A stretch of DNA of 64,000 nt from Bacteroidota bacterium (GTDB lineage: Bacteria; Bacteroidota; Bacteroidia; Flavobacteriales_D; Crocinitomicaceae): positions 62,001-126,000 of the forward strand of contig JACPUU010000013.1 in the NCBI GenBank assembly GCA_016192075.1. The letters are read 5' to 3'. The translations under genes were made by a program, and so were the position numbers. The stretch's first letter is position 1; each line of letters begins with the position of its first letter. Below the pieces are notes generated by a model. It did no database searches. It was not told the DNA's origin and saw only the letters and a program-made list of their open reading frames with translations. Shown in pieces: positions 44,701 through 53,229 of the stretch.

Positions 44701-44884
44701 ACAGCCCTTGCTACGCGAAGGCCGGGATTTTCACAGAAGCATCTAAAAGAATCCCATTCATTTCACAAATTCAACCCCAGTGTCAGCTATGGAGTAGCTA
44801 GCTTACCTGATGCGGAGAAAAAACCCATGACACTTTCATGACACTAACCCCTGTACCGAAACCCCTTAATTATTCCAGATTTAC

Positions 44885-44892
44885 TACCTTTG
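44885..44892 (+). promoter_or_regulatory. -7 promoter element of the queD-hemN pair
   Basis: TACCTTTG matches TAnnTTTG, 17 bp upstream of the ATG at 44910. The open frame extends back through it to 44838, so 44910 is the start. Confidence 0.5.
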
Positions 44893-44909
44893 CAGCAAAC
44901 AAAACTGAA

Positions 44910-45353
44910 ATGAACCTGCGGGTTACCAAAATATTTGATTTTGAAACGGCGCATGCCCTTTGGGGGTATGATGGTAAATGCAAAGACATACATGGCCATT
45001 CGTATAAACTGACCGTATCTATTTCAGGAGATCAGATCAATGATCCCAACAATGCCAAATACGGAATGATTATTGACTTTGGTGACCTGAAAGCCATTGT
45101 TAAAACACACATTGTAGACGTTTTTGATCATTGCCTGCTGGTAAACGGAAGCACCCCGCATAAAAAATACGCCGAGGTAGAAAACGGTTTCTCAAAAATC
45201 ATGTTGTGTGATTACCAGCCGACCTGCGAAAATATGCTGGCAGATATGGTTGGCAGACTGCTCAAATACCTGCCTGAAAATGTGAAACTGAAACGCGCCG
45301 TACTGCAGGAAACCGCCACCAGTTTTGCCGAGTGGTATGCTGACGATAATTAA
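44910..45353 (+). CDS. queD: 6-carboxytetrahydropterin synthase / 6-pyruvoyl-tetrahydropterin synthase family (QueD)
   Basis: 147 residues from the ATG at 44910. Zinc ligands His15 (FETAHAL) and His28/His30 (DIHGHSY) and the catalytic-type Cys24 (GKCKD) are in place, with the IDFGDLK motif in the middle. QueD makes 6-carboxy-5,6,7,8-tetrahydropterin from dihydroneopterin triphosphate for queuosine; pterin synthesis is an alternative. Start chosen over 44838 because a -7 element lies between. It is followed by hemN with 3 bp spacing. Confidence 0.9.
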   Translation: MNLRVTKIFDFETAHALWGYDGKCKDIHGHSYKLTVSISGDQINDPNNAKYGMIIDFGDLKAIVKTHIVDVFDHCLLVNGSTPHKKYAEVENGFSKIMLCDYQPTCENMLADMVGRLLKYLPENVKLKRAVLQETATSFAEWYADDN

Positions 45354-45356
45354 ATT

Positions 45357-46748
45357 ATGTCTGATTCATTGATTCAAAAATACAACATTCCCGGGCCAAG
45401 GTACACCAGCTACCCCACCGTCCCTTTCTGGGACGAGAAGCCCTGCCCGAATGATCCCGGCAGACAGGGAATTTCACTGGATGACTGGAAAAAAACCATG
45501 ATCCGCGCTTTCAGTGAAAGCAATGAAAAAGAGGGAATCAGTCTTTACATTCACCTTCCGTTTTGCGAAAATCTATGCACCTTTTGCGGGTGTCATAAGC
45601 GCATCACCAAACGGCATGATGTGGAAGAACCTTATTTAAAAACCGTTTTGAAAGAATGGGATTTATACTGTGATTTACTGCCACAAAAACCAAAAATACG
45701 CGAGCTGCATTTAGGCGGCGGCACCCCTACTTTTTTCAGTCCCGATCATTTAAAAGAACTCATTGACGGTATTTTAAAACGGGCCGAAAAAGCACCGCAT
45801 TACGAATTCAGTTTTGAAGCACATCCCAACCATACCAACCGGCAGCACTTACAAACACTGTATGATCTTGGATTTCGCCGCAACAGTTTTGGGGTACAGG
45901 ATTATGATTTAAAAGTACAGAAAACCATTAACCGCATTCAGCCGTTTGAAAATGTTGAAGAAGTTACCAATGCGTCGCGCGAAATTGGGTATACATCGGT
46001 CAGTCATGATTTGGTCTTCGGACTGCCGTTTCAGACAAAAGAGAGCATTATCAACACCATTGAAAAAACAAAATCACTGAAGCCTGATCGTATTGCTTTC
46101 TACAGTTATGCCCATGTGCCCTGGATTAAAGGGGTGGGGCAACGCGGGTATGATGAAAACGATTTACCGAAAGAAGTGGAGAAACGCATACTCTACGAAA
46201 CCGGAAAAAAAATGTTGAATGATTTAGGCTATGTTGAAATTGGTATGGATCATTTTGCGCTGCCAACAGACTCCTTGTACAAAGCCGTTGCCGACAAAAC
46301 TCTTCACCGCAATTTTATGGGCTATACAGCGGGCAAAACCAAACTGATGATTGGTTTGGGCATGAGTTCTATCAGCGACTCATGGTACAGTTTTGCGCAG
46401 AACGTAAAAACGGTAGAAGAATACCAGGATAGTGTGAACCAGGGAATCATTCCCATTTTCAGAGGACATTTATTGACCGATGAAGATTTGATTATCCGCG
46501 AGCACATTCTCAACATCATGTGTCATTTTGAAACCAGCTGGAACGAAGATCGCCTGAAGTTTCCGGAATTAAATGAATGCCTTGACCGTTTAAAAGAAAT
46601 GGAACAGGACGGTTTGGTAATTCTTACCGGGACCGGATTAAAGGTACCTGAAAAGGCCCGGCCGTTTGTACGCAATATTTGTATGGCGTTTGATTTGCGG
46701 CTGATACGGAATAAACCGACTACGCGCATTTTTTCGATGACGATTTAA
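45357..46748 (+). CDS. hemN: Oxygen-independent coproporphyrinogen III oxidase
   Basis: 463 residues, full length. The radical-SAM cluster is Cys70, Cys74, Cys77 in LPFCENLCTFCGC, with LHLGGGTPTFF and SFGVQDYDLKVQKTINRIQP downstream. It decarboxylates coproporphyrinogen III under low oxygen during haem synthesis, a step that suits a cell using cbb3 oxidase. It is translationally close to queD (3 bp) though the pathways are unrelated. Its stop lies 5 bp before the convergent membrane gene. Confidence 0.95.
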   Translation: MSDSLIQKYNIPGPRYTSYPTVPFWDEKPCPNDPGRQGISLDDWKKTMIRAFSESNEKEGISLYIHLPFCENLCTFCGCHKRITKRHDVEEPYLKTVLKEWDLYCDLLPQKPKIRELHLGGGTPTFFSPDHLKELIDGILKRAEKAPHYEFSFEAHPNHTNRQHLQTLYDLGFRRNSFGVQDYDLKVQKTINRIQPFENVEEVTNASREIGYTSVSHDLVFGLPFQTKESIINTIEKTKSLKPDRIAFYSYAHVPWIKGVGQRGYDENDLPKEVEKRILYETGKKMLNDLGYVEIGMDHFALPTDSLYKAVADKTLHRNFMGYTAGKTKLMIGLGMSSISDSWYSFAQNVKTVEEYQDSVNQGIIPIFRGHLLTDEDLIIREHILNIMCHFETSWNEDRLKFPELNECLDRLKEMEQDGLVILTGTGLKVPEKARPFVRNICMAFDLRLIRNKPTTRIFSMTI

Positions 46749-46753
46749 CTCTT

Positions 46754-47059
46754 CTACAAGCGATCATCCAGCAAATCATCCTGCCCGGCTTTTACAGCTG
46801 TATTTAATTTTGCCGCGTAGCGGATCATGATGTAATACGTACCGCCAATAGATGTTATTACCGCTGCAATCAATGTCAGCAAAAAGTAAGAGACATCATC
46901 GGTGAAATATTCAAGTAAAGTAGAAATACCAAAACCTGCGGCCATTCCAAAAATTAAACTGCCCACTCCTATCAAGGCCCATAAATAGGAAGATAAACCG
47001 CGCTTTTTGGCTCCGCGGTAAAAGATGATGCCTATGATAATAATCCAGATTATACGGCT
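46754..47059 (-). pseudogene. Small membrane protein gene lacking a start codon, tandem paralog
   Basis: The frame with coding similarity runs from about 47059 to the stop at 46754. It encodes two membrane helices (GVGSLIFGMAAGFGIS, SYFLLTLIAAVITSIGGTYYI) and a tail AGQDDLLDDRL. The upstream part IIFYRGAKKRGLSSYLWALIGVGS aligns with WFYRTSKMNGLNAILWAVLGVAS of the adjacent paralog, so the TTG at 46975, the only nearby start for the shorter 73-residue frame, falls within a conserved region. The frame stays open to a stop near 47084 without ATG, GTG or TTG. Either the start was lost or translation uses a rare codon. Confidence 0.55.
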
Positions 47060-47103
47060 GTAGTTTTTACGTGGTGAGGCGTTTCAGTTGAGATGAGTCA
47101 GTA

Positions 47104-47453
47104 TTAAATCTCATCGTGAATTTTGTTGGAGGACTCAAACGAATTACGCATATCCTTTGAATCATCCAGTAGTTTGTCATCAATGAGTGCTTTTCATTTT
47201 TCTTTTTTGACGCTGCCATCTGCATCAGCCAATAGGTAATTAAAACAGCAACAATTCCGGCAACCAGTCCAATCAATGTCAGTTTCATGGTTTCATCAAT
47301 CATCTCAGGTGAAATAATGCCAATGAAAACCCCGGCAATTACCTTGCCCACAAAATAACTTGCCACACCCAATACTGCCCATAAAATGGCGTTTAGTCCG
47401 TTCATTTTTGAAGTACGGTAAAACCAAATGCCTATCAACGCTGCTACAACCAT
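47104..47453 (-). pseudogene. Small membrane protein gene with probable C-terminal frameshift, tandem paralog
   Basis: The ATG at 47453 gives two membrane helices (about 1-13 and 20-50) and a third (KLTLIGLVAGIVAVLITYWLM). The uninterrupted frame ends at 47067 with an atypical tail (HSLMTNYWMIQRICV...). In the next frame the DNA after KKKNEK reads LIDDKLLDDSKDMRNSFESS and ends at a TAA at 47104-47106, with a DDKLLDD motif like DDLLDD in the paralog. One base missing in the A-rich run near 47190-47200 would explain it. This may be a real decay, a sequencing error or a programmed frameshift. Confidence 0.55.
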
Positions 47454-47556
47454 AGAAAATTTAATTTATGTTGAATATACAACTTTTCAGAAACCCGGCA
47501 TACGCCCAATAACGTTTTACATCAGGCTAAAGGGCCACTTCGTGGATATCAGGACA

Positions 47557-47703
47557 CTAATACCAGGATAAAAAGCACAATGTCGCAATAAGCCCTTTGA
47601 GATGCCTTTTTGCTGCTATCTGATTCACCCGGTACAACACGTTTTCAATGGTATTCGTCAGGCTCTGCAAGCGGCTCTTTAGCCGGAAATGAGTATCTTG
47701 CAT
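47557..47703 (-). CDS. Possible small protein of 48 residues
   Basis: ATG at 47703, stop at 47557, 48 residues with no homologue recognised. It is basic in the middle (VNQIAAKRHLKGLIA) and ends in a hydrophobic stretch (TLCFLSWY). It falls in a 325-bp gap and may be chance. No clear promoter precedes it. The rest of the gap 47454-47778 holds nothing that I can identify. Confidence 0.2.
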   Translation of the reverse strand: MQDTHFRLKSRLQSLTNTIENVLYRVNQIAAKRHLKGLIATLCFLSWY

Positions 47704-47778
47704 GAGATTAATCATTGATTATGCAAAAATTATTACCTACGGGAGATTTTATTATCACAATCTGAATTGAAGCTATAA

Positions 47779-48930
47779 ATGGAGGGAAAAGAAGTTATTG
47801 AGGCACTATTTGTTCATGCCGCTGAAGGAATTCTGGTAGCTAATCAAAAGGGAGAAATTATACGGACAAACCCGAGTGCTGAAAAAATGTTTGGCTACGA
47901 AAAGGACGAATTGCTGGGGCAGAAAATTGAGGTACTGGTTCCGCAGCGGGCAGCAAATGCGCATGTAGCACACCGCGATGGATTTAATAAAAATCCTCAC
48001 CCGCGAAACATGGGAACAGGAATGAACTTATTTGCAAAACGCAAAGACGGTTCTGAATTTTCAGTTGAAATCAGCCTGAGCCCTTACAAACAAAATAATG
48101 AATCATTTGTGGTTGCTTTTATTATTGATATCACCATTCGTAAAAAAGCAGACGATGAAATTATCAAAAAGAAAGAAGAGCTGGAAGTGCTCACGGAACA
48201 CCTGAAAGCATCTAACCGCGAACTCGAAAATTTTGCCTACATCTCATCACACGATCTGCAGGAACCGCTGCGCAAAATTCTATCATTCGGTGACCGGCTC
48301 AAATCAATCGAAAGTCAAAATTTCAGTGAACAGGGAAAAGATTATTTGGACCGGATTCTGAACGCATCTGTACGCATGCAAAACCTGATCAATGATTTGC
48401 TTTCATTTTCACGCTTATCGACCCGTGCCCAGGTATTTGCTCCGGTTGATTTGAATATGATACTGAAAGGGGTACTTTCAGACATGGAAGTTACCATTGA
48501 AAAAACAGGCACCAAAATAGAAGCCGGAAATTTGCCGGCGATTGTTGCTGAGCCTACTCAAATGCGTCAGCTATTTCAAAACCTCATTTCAAACGCTATC
48601 AAGTTCAGGCCCGCCAGCGGAACAGCGGTTATTAAAATATACTCGCAGCCCGGTTCAACCGATAACCTGGTTGATATTTTAGTTGAAGACAATGGAATTG
48701 GGTTTGATGAAAAATACCTGGATAAAATATTTACCATTTTTCAGCGACTGGAAGGGTCGAAATACGAGGGCAGCGGAATCGGGCTCGCCATCTGCCGGAA
48801 AATAGCCATGTTTCATGGCGGTAATATTACAGCATCCAGCGCACCGGGCAAAGGTGCCACCTTTAAAATTACACTAGCTCTTAAACAAAAACGGAACAAG
48901 GTAAACCTGACTGAAAATGAATCAGCCTGA
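47779..48930 (+). CDS. PAS sensor histidine kinase
   Basis: 383 residues, cytoplasmic. PAS domain about 5-120 (AAEGILVANQKGEIIRTNPSAEKMFGYE), very similar to PAS1 of the kinase at 39093 (VLVPQ...NMGTGMNL versus MGAGMNL), then a coiled coil (KKKEELEVLTEHLKAS), HisKA with His158 in YISSHDLQEPLRKI, and HATPase_c (GSGIGLAICRKIAMFHGG). The HisKA motif with SSHDLQEPLR is that of phytochrome/cyanobacterial-type kinases. Directly upstream of two receiver genes. Confidence 0.88.
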   Translation: MEGKEVIEALFVHAAEGILVANQKGEIIRTNPSAEKMFGYEKDELLGQKIEVLVPQRAANAHVAHRDGFNKNPHPRNMGTGMNLFAKRKDGSEFSVEISLSPYKQNNESFVVAFIIDITIRKKADDEIIKKKEELEVLTEHLKASNRELENFAYISSHDLQEPLRKILSFGDRLKSIESQNFSEQGKDYLDRILNASVRMQNLINDLLSFSRLSTRAQVFAPVDLNMILKGVLSDMEVTIEKTGTKIEAGNLPAIVAEPTQMRQLFQNLISNAIKFRPASGTAVIKIYSQPGSTDNLVDILVEDNGIGFDEKYLDKIFTIFQRLEGSKYEGSGIGLAICRKIAMFHGGNITASSAPGKGATFKITLALKQKRNKVNLTENESA

Positions 48931-48974
48931 TTTTAACTAACTCAAAATAATGCTAACCCCCAAAACGACAACCG

Positions 48975-49427
48975 ATGAAAATAACCAAATCTATTGAAAT
49001 TCTGATTGCTGATGATGACGCTGAAGATCGTATGATCATTATTGATGCATTGAAAGAGAGTCATCTGAAAAACAACGTGCAATGCGTTGAAAACGGCGAA
49101 GAGTTACTTGATTATCTGCGGAACAAAGGCGCATTTTCAGATGAAAAAAAATACCCTTTGCCTGGCATTATTCTTCTTGATCTCAACATGCCTAAAAAAG
49201 ACGGGCGTGAAGCACTTAAAGAAATCAAGGAAGATAAAAACCTGCGCAGTATCCCTGTCATTGTTCTTACAACATCCAAAGCTGAAGAAGATATTGTAAA
49301 AACGTATGACCTTGGTGTAAGCTCATTCATAACCAAACCGGTTACTTTTCTGGCAATGGTTGAAGTAATGGATGCACTGAAAAAATACTGGTTTGAAATA
49401 GTTGAACTACCCGGCGAAAACCAATAA
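48975..49427 (+). CDS. Single-domain response regulator, Rcp1-like
   Basis: 150 residues: one receiver domain. Phosphoacceptor Asp69 in ILLDLNMPKKDG, acidic cluster IADDDAEDR at the start, Lys in FITKPVTF. The long alpha-1/beta-2 insertion and LNMPKKDG match Rcp1-type regulators paired with phytochrome-like kinases. No output domain, so it acts through protein contact or phosphotransfer. Its TAA overlaps the next ATG (TAATG). Confidence 0.9.
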   Translation: MKITKSIEILIADDDAEDRMIIIDALKESHLKNNVQCVENGEELLDYLRNKGAFSDEKKYPLPGIILLDLNMPKKDGREALKEIKEDKNLRSIPVIVLTTSKAEEDIVKTYDLGVSSFITKPVTFLAMVEVMDALKKYWFEIVELPGENQ

Positions 49428-50596
49428 TGGCAACTGCAATCAATATTCTAATGATTGATGACGATGAAGAAGACTTTATCATTGTCAAAGATTTGTTTGC
49501 GCAAATTCCCAACTACCTCTTTCATGTTACCTGGGCAGCATCATACAACGAAGGTGTAAATCTCATCACTGAAAAACAACATGATCTGTACCTGATTGAT
49601 TACCGGCTGGGGCCGGATGATGGTCTTGAACTGATACGCGAAGTAATTAGAGGAGGGTGTGATGTACCACTTATTCTGCTAACCGGTCAGACAGATATTG
49701 AAACAGATCGTCAGGCCATGAAAGCAGGTGCATCTGATTACCTGGTAAAAGGGTCCATATCACCCAGCCAGCTGGAAAGGGCCATTCGTTATAATATTGA
49801 ACGCGCCCGGAATATCAGGGAAATAAAAGACCTGAACAGCGGCCTGGAAAAAAAAGTAAGAGACCGCACGCTTGAATTAACAAATGCGCTTGAACGTGAA
49901 CAATCCATCAGTGAAATGAAGTCACGTTTTGTTTCGTTTGCCTCGCATGAGTTTCGTACACCACTGGCAGCTATTCTTTCCAGCGCTTCTCTGATTCGTA
50001 AATACGAAGAGCCCGAAGACGCTGAAAAACGGCAGAAACATGTTGACCGAATTGCCTCTTCAGTAAAAAATCTGACTGAAATTCTGGATGATTTTCTTTC
50101 ACTTGCCAAATTGGAAAAAGGCGTTGTGGAAATTGAACGGGCTGAATTTAACTTACAGGATTTTCTGGAAAACATTGTTGAAGAAATGGACGGAATGGTT
50201 GGCAAAAAAAACCAGCAAATCAATTACCGGCACGAAGGCGCAACAATGATTGAACAACCTAAAAAATTACTGAAAAACATTTTGCTCAACCTGCTCTCAA
50301 ACGCCAGCAAATATTCACCTGAGGAGCAGCAAATAGAACTGACGTCAGTTATCACAGGCAACAAAGTTTACATAACGGTAAAAGACTACGGCATCGGAAT
50401 TCCCGCAGAAGACCATGCTAAATTATTCAATGAATTTTTCAGGGCTGGCAATGTGCAAAATATCCAGGGAACCGGTTTGGGACTAAACCTGGTAAGGCGC
50501 TATATCGAACTGCTTGACGGAACCATTTGTTTTACAAGCAATCCAGGTGAGGGAACTACATTTGCCATTGAATTTCCACAGATCGCTACGCGGTAA
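49427..50596 (+). CDS. Receiver-histidine kinase hybrid
   Basis: 389 residues: a receiver domain at the N-terminus (about 1-125, Asp58 in LYLIDYRLG), coiled coil, HisKA with His174 in SFASHEFRTPL, and HATPase_c (GTGLGLNLVRRYIELL). The layout, receiver first and kinase last, implies that a phosphosignal from the upstream single-domain regulator or kinase gates this kinase's activity. It overlaps the upstream gene by one base. HisKA resembles that of the kinase at 39093. Confidence 0.88.
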   Translation: MATAINILMIDDDEEDFIIVKDLFAQIPNYLFHVTWAASYNEGVNLITEKQHDLYLIDYRLGPDDGLELIREVIRGGCDVPLILLTGQTDIETDRQAMKAGASDYLVKGSISPSQLERAIRYNIERARNIREIKDLNSGLEKKVRDRTLELTNALEREQSISEMKSRFVSFASHEFRTPLAAILSSASLIRKYEEPEDAEKRQKHVDRIASSVKNLTEILDDFLSLAKLEKGVVEIERAEFNLQDFLENIVEEMDGMVGKKNQQINYRHEGATMIEQPKKLLKNILLNLLSNASKYSPEEQQIELTSVITGNKVYITVKDYGIGIPAEDHAKLFNEFFRAGNVQNIQGTGLGLNLVRRYIELLDGTICFTSNPGEGTTFAIEFPQIATR

Positions 50597-50601
50597 AAGG
50601 G

Positions 50602-50627
50602 GCGGCGCCTGATCTGTCAAGCGCCGC
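50602..50627. terminator. Hairpin in a convergent gene gap
   Basis: gcggcgc (50602-50608) and gcgccgc (50621-50627) form a 7-bp GC-only stem with a 12-base loop, shortly past the kinase stop. It lacks a T run, so termination is uncertain. Confidence 0.35.
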
Positions 50628-50675
50628 TGTATAAACACAACGAATCATTCACCCGCAGAAAATAAAAAATTTGCA

Positions 50676-51329
50676 TCACAACCTGTATCCGATTCCTGCA
50701 GATGACAGCCAGCTAAATCCGTTATTATCAAAAATCCAGCTGGAGTGCAGCGCCAATTCATCAGTATCGAGATTGCTGTAATCAGTATATCCTGACAAGG
50801 TCTTAATTCCGGCACCGGCAAATACATTGAGGTATAATTTATTCACCACAATAAATTCAGCGCCAAGTCCCAGGTAAAAATTAAAATTGTAATGGCTTTC
50901 TTCTGTTCGGGCATTAAACGAATTATCGCCCAGGTAAAGTCCATCTGAAACGGGATAATTATAATACCAGTCGTTAGTGCTTCGGTGTGAACCATACTCA
51001 GCGCGCATTGCTGCATACAGGGTAAACCCACTTTGCAGCAAAAAACCATAGCGGTAACCAAAATCCCAATACGTGTTTTTTTCATTCTGATTTTCACTGC
51101 CGGCTATTTGTTCAAAGGTTATCCGGGGTCCTATTTGAAATTGATAGGTTGCGCACCCTATGGTTAATGATGGCGTCAGGCCCGGGTGCCTGAAACCTGA
51201 GAAAGTGGACTCCACCAAAAGACCCACCGTTGTTTCATCACTGCTGCGGTGTTGAGCATGTGCAACTGTTTTTAGTCCCATTAACCCCATGAGAAGCAGT
51301 AATGAATAAGCTGAAAGTAGATTTTTCAT
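50676..51329 (-). CDS. Predicted outer-membrane beta-barrel protein
   Basis: 217 residues with signal peptide (about 1-25, ending TVAHAQ). The rest alternates short strands and turns rich in aromatic residues (GYRYGFLLQSGFTLYAAMRAEYGSH ... FNFYLGLGAEFIVV...YLNVFAGAGIKTLSGYTDY) and ends in a strand with ...LSSAGIGYRL, typical of small 8- to 10-strand barrels of the OmpA/OmpW kind. No catalytic site. Function unknown. Confidence 0.65.
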   Translation of the reverse strand: MKNLLSAYSLLLLMGLMGLKTVAHAQHRSSDETTVGLLVESTFSGFRHPGLTPSLTIGCATYQFQIGPRITFEQIAGSENQNEKNTYWDFGYRYGFLLQSGFTLYAAMRAEYGSHRSTNDWYYNYPVSDGLYLGDNSFNARTEESHYNFNFYLGLGAEFIVVNKLYLNVFAGAGIKTLSGYTDYSNLDTDELALHSSWIFDNNGFSWLSSAGIGYRL

Positions 51330-51467
51330 AACCCGTTAACGTGTTTGACGTGATTTTTATGATGCGTTCTTAAATTTTAATGTCAGTAAAACAAAAAGGT
51401 AACCGTTAATGTGGAAAGGTGATCTTTTCCCTTCCGACAAATCAGTATTTACAGGCTTTTTTAAAAA

Positions 51468-51516
51468 AATGTAAAATATATTTGACACAATGTAAAATAT
51501 ATTTATCTTTGTGTCA
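51468..51516 (+). promoter_or_regulatory. Promoter with interleaved operator-like repeats for the XRE operon
   Basis: TTG (51482-51484), 19 bp, TATCTTTG (51504-51511) is a perfect Bacteroidota promoter. A 16-bp direct repeat aatgtaaaatatattt at 51468-51483 and 51489-51504 has a 21-bp period, about two helical turns. An exact 8-bp inverted repeat TGACACAA (51483-51490) and TTGTGTCA (51509-51516) overlaps both promoter elements. This is the arrangement expected for an autoregulatory operator of the XRE protein encoded two genes on. Confidence 0.7.
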
Positions 51517-51558
51517 TAATAAGTAGACAATAAACGTTAAACTAAAAGACGATTCATT

Positions 51559-52005
51559 ATGGCCGGCAAAGAGCGAGAAACACTTGTAACACTGATCAGT
51601 TCAATGCTGATTATGGGATCTTATTCCCTCTATGTCTATTACACCTATTTATCCAAAGACTGGGAACTGATCAATGATTTTAAATTCTGGGGAACAGCTT
51701 TCCTGGTACTGATTCCGGTAACCATTGGTGCACAAATAGGCATTCACATCATTTTTGCCATTATCACTAAAATTGTTACAAATGAAGACATGGACACGCG
51801 CAGTGATGAACGTGACAAACTGATTGAACTGAAATCCATTCGTATTTCACACTGGATATTCACAGCAGGTTTTCTCCTGGCCATGACATCACAGGCAATG
51901 GGCATGCAACCCTGGGTTATGTTTGTTACGCTGACCGCCTCGGGTTTTCTGGCAGCCTTCATTTCAGACAGTGCTAAAATTTATTTTTACCGGAGAGGCT
52001 TTTAG
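51559..52005 (+). CDS. Small membrane protein of the XRE cassette
   Basis: 148 residues with four predicted membrane helices (LVTLISSMLIMGSYSLYVYYTYL; FWGTAFLVLIPVTIGAQIGIHIIFAI; SHWIFTAGFLLAMTSQAMG; PWVMFVTLTASGFLAAFISD). A cytoplasmic loop TRSDERDKLIELKS lies between the second and third. The protein is 2 bp from the start of an XRE gene, an arrangement seen in many Bacteroidota and Firmicutes; its function is unknown, possibly sensing for the regulator. Confidence 0.7.
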   Translation: MAGKERETLVTLISSMLIMGSYSLYVYYTYLSKDWELINDFKFWGTAFLVLIPVTIGAQIGIHIIFAIITKIVTNEDMDTRSDERDKLIELKSIRISHWIFTAGFLLAMTSQAMGMQPWVMFVTLTASGFLAAFISDSAKIYFYRRGF

Positions 52006-52007
52006 CA

Positions 52008-52244
52008 ATGGCAAAAAAAATTAAACTTCCTGATTTTTCGTTGCACAACAACATTCGAACCCTGCGTTTTCATGCGCATGAAATGACGCAGCAGGAATTG
52101 GCAGACAGAACCGGTGTCAGCAGGCAAACCATTGTTGCTATCGAAAATGGAAAATACTTTCCAACACTTGAACTGGCTTTTCGGATTGCACATGTATTTA
52201 ATACAAAACTGGACGACGTTTTTACCGTGAGTCTTGAAAAATAA
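52008..52244 (+). CDS. Small XRE-family DNA-binding regulator
   Basis: 78 residues, essentially one helix-turn-helix domain: MTQQELADRTGVSRQTIVAIENGKYFPTLELAFRIAHVF, as in YgzD/Cro-like short regulators. It follows the membrane-protein gene by 2 bp and probably represses its own operon through the operator-like repeats upstream at 51468-51516. The next gene starts 11 bp later. Confidence 0.88.
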   Translation: MAKKIKLPDFSLHNNIRTLRFHAHEMTQQELADRTGVSRQTIVAIENGKYFPTLELAFRIAHVFNTKLDDVFTVSLEK

Positions 52245-52255
52245 GCTGCTAAAAA

Positions 52256-53224
52256 ATGAAAGCTATTATCTGCACAAAATATGGTCCGCCTGAAGTTCTT
52301 CAACTGAAAGACATTCCAACACCTGAACCCAAAGCACATGAAATTCGTGTAAAGGTTTTTGCCACTACCGTAACCGTAGCCGATTTCAGAGTACGGAGTT
52401 TTACCATTCCACCTTCATTCTGGATTCCGGCCAGGTTGATACTTGGCCTGTTTAGGCCACGGAAACCAATTCTGGGAGTAGAATTAGCGGGTGAAATTGA
52501 TGCCGTGGGATCAGGCGTAACAAAATTCAAAAAAGGCGATAGCGTTTTTGCTGCCACGCTGAAAGACTTTGGTGCGTATGCCGCCTACAAATGTCTTTCT
52601 GAAAACGGTCCGGTTGCTTTAAAACCCCAAAACATGTCTCCGGAAGAATCAGCTGCTATTCCAATAGGCGGATGCACAGCATTGCATTACCTGCGCAAAA
52701 GCGGCGTCAAAGCAGGGCAAAAAATACTGATTTACGGTGCGTCCGGAAGTGTTGGAACCTATGCCATACAACTGGCAAATTATTTTGGGGCAGAAGTGAC
52801 CGCCGTTTGCAGTGCCTCAAATGCTGCACTTGTCAAATCACTGGGCGCTCACAAAACGGTTGATTATACCGCCGCAAATTTCACCTCAAAACTGGAACTG
52901 TACGATGTCATTTTTATTGCCGTAGATAAATTCCCGTTTTCTGATTGTCATCCGTTTCTGACTAAAAATGGCGTTTATGTGAACATTACAGCACCAGTAA
53001 AAAGTCTGCGCATGCATTGGATTTCAATGACCACTGAAAAGAAAATTGTGGTGGGTGAAACGGCATCACTGAAAGCTGAAGATTTGATTTTTCTCAAAGA
53101 ACTTACCGAAGCCGGCGTATTAAATCCGGTGATTGATAAACGTTACCCGTTTGAAAAAATGGTGGAAGCGCATCACTATGTTGGCAAAGGGCACAAGAAG
53201 GGAAATGTGCTGATTACCTTGTAA
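52256..53224 (+). CDS. Zinc-independent NAD(P)-dependent medium-chain dehydrogenase/quinone reductase
   Basis: 322 residues. The N-terminal GroES-like part (PPEVLQLKDIPTPEPKAHEIRVKV...GVELAGEIDAVG) and the Rossmann motif LIYGASGSVGTYAIQLANYFGAEVTAVCS near 160 identify the medium-chain dehydrogenase superfamily, quinone-oxidoreductase branch. No zinc-ligand cysteines of classical alcohol dehydrogenases. Substrate unknown. Part of the XRE cassette by spacing (11 bp before, 5 bp after). Confidence 0.85.
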   Translation: MKAIICTKYGPPEVLQLKDIPTPEPKAHEIRVKVFATTVTVADFRVRSFTIPPSFWIPARLILGLFRPRKPILGVELAGEIDAVGSGVTKFKKGDSVFAATLKDFGAYAAYKCLSENGPVALKPQNMSPEESAAIPIGGCTALHYLRKSGVKAGQKILIYGASGSVGTYAIQLANYFGAEVTAVCSASNAALVKSLGAHKTVDYTAANFTSKLELYDVIFIAVDKFPFSDCHPFLTKNGVYVNITAPVKSLRMHWISMTTEKKIVVGETASLKAEDLIFLKELTEAGVLNPVIDKRYPFEKMVEAHHYVGKGHKKGNVLITL

Positions 53225-53229
53225 AAAAT

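Noticed and set aside
44827-44845. Direct repeat atgacact upstream of queD
   Set aside because: Two 8-bp copies 11 bp apart can arise by chance and no regulator is known to use them.
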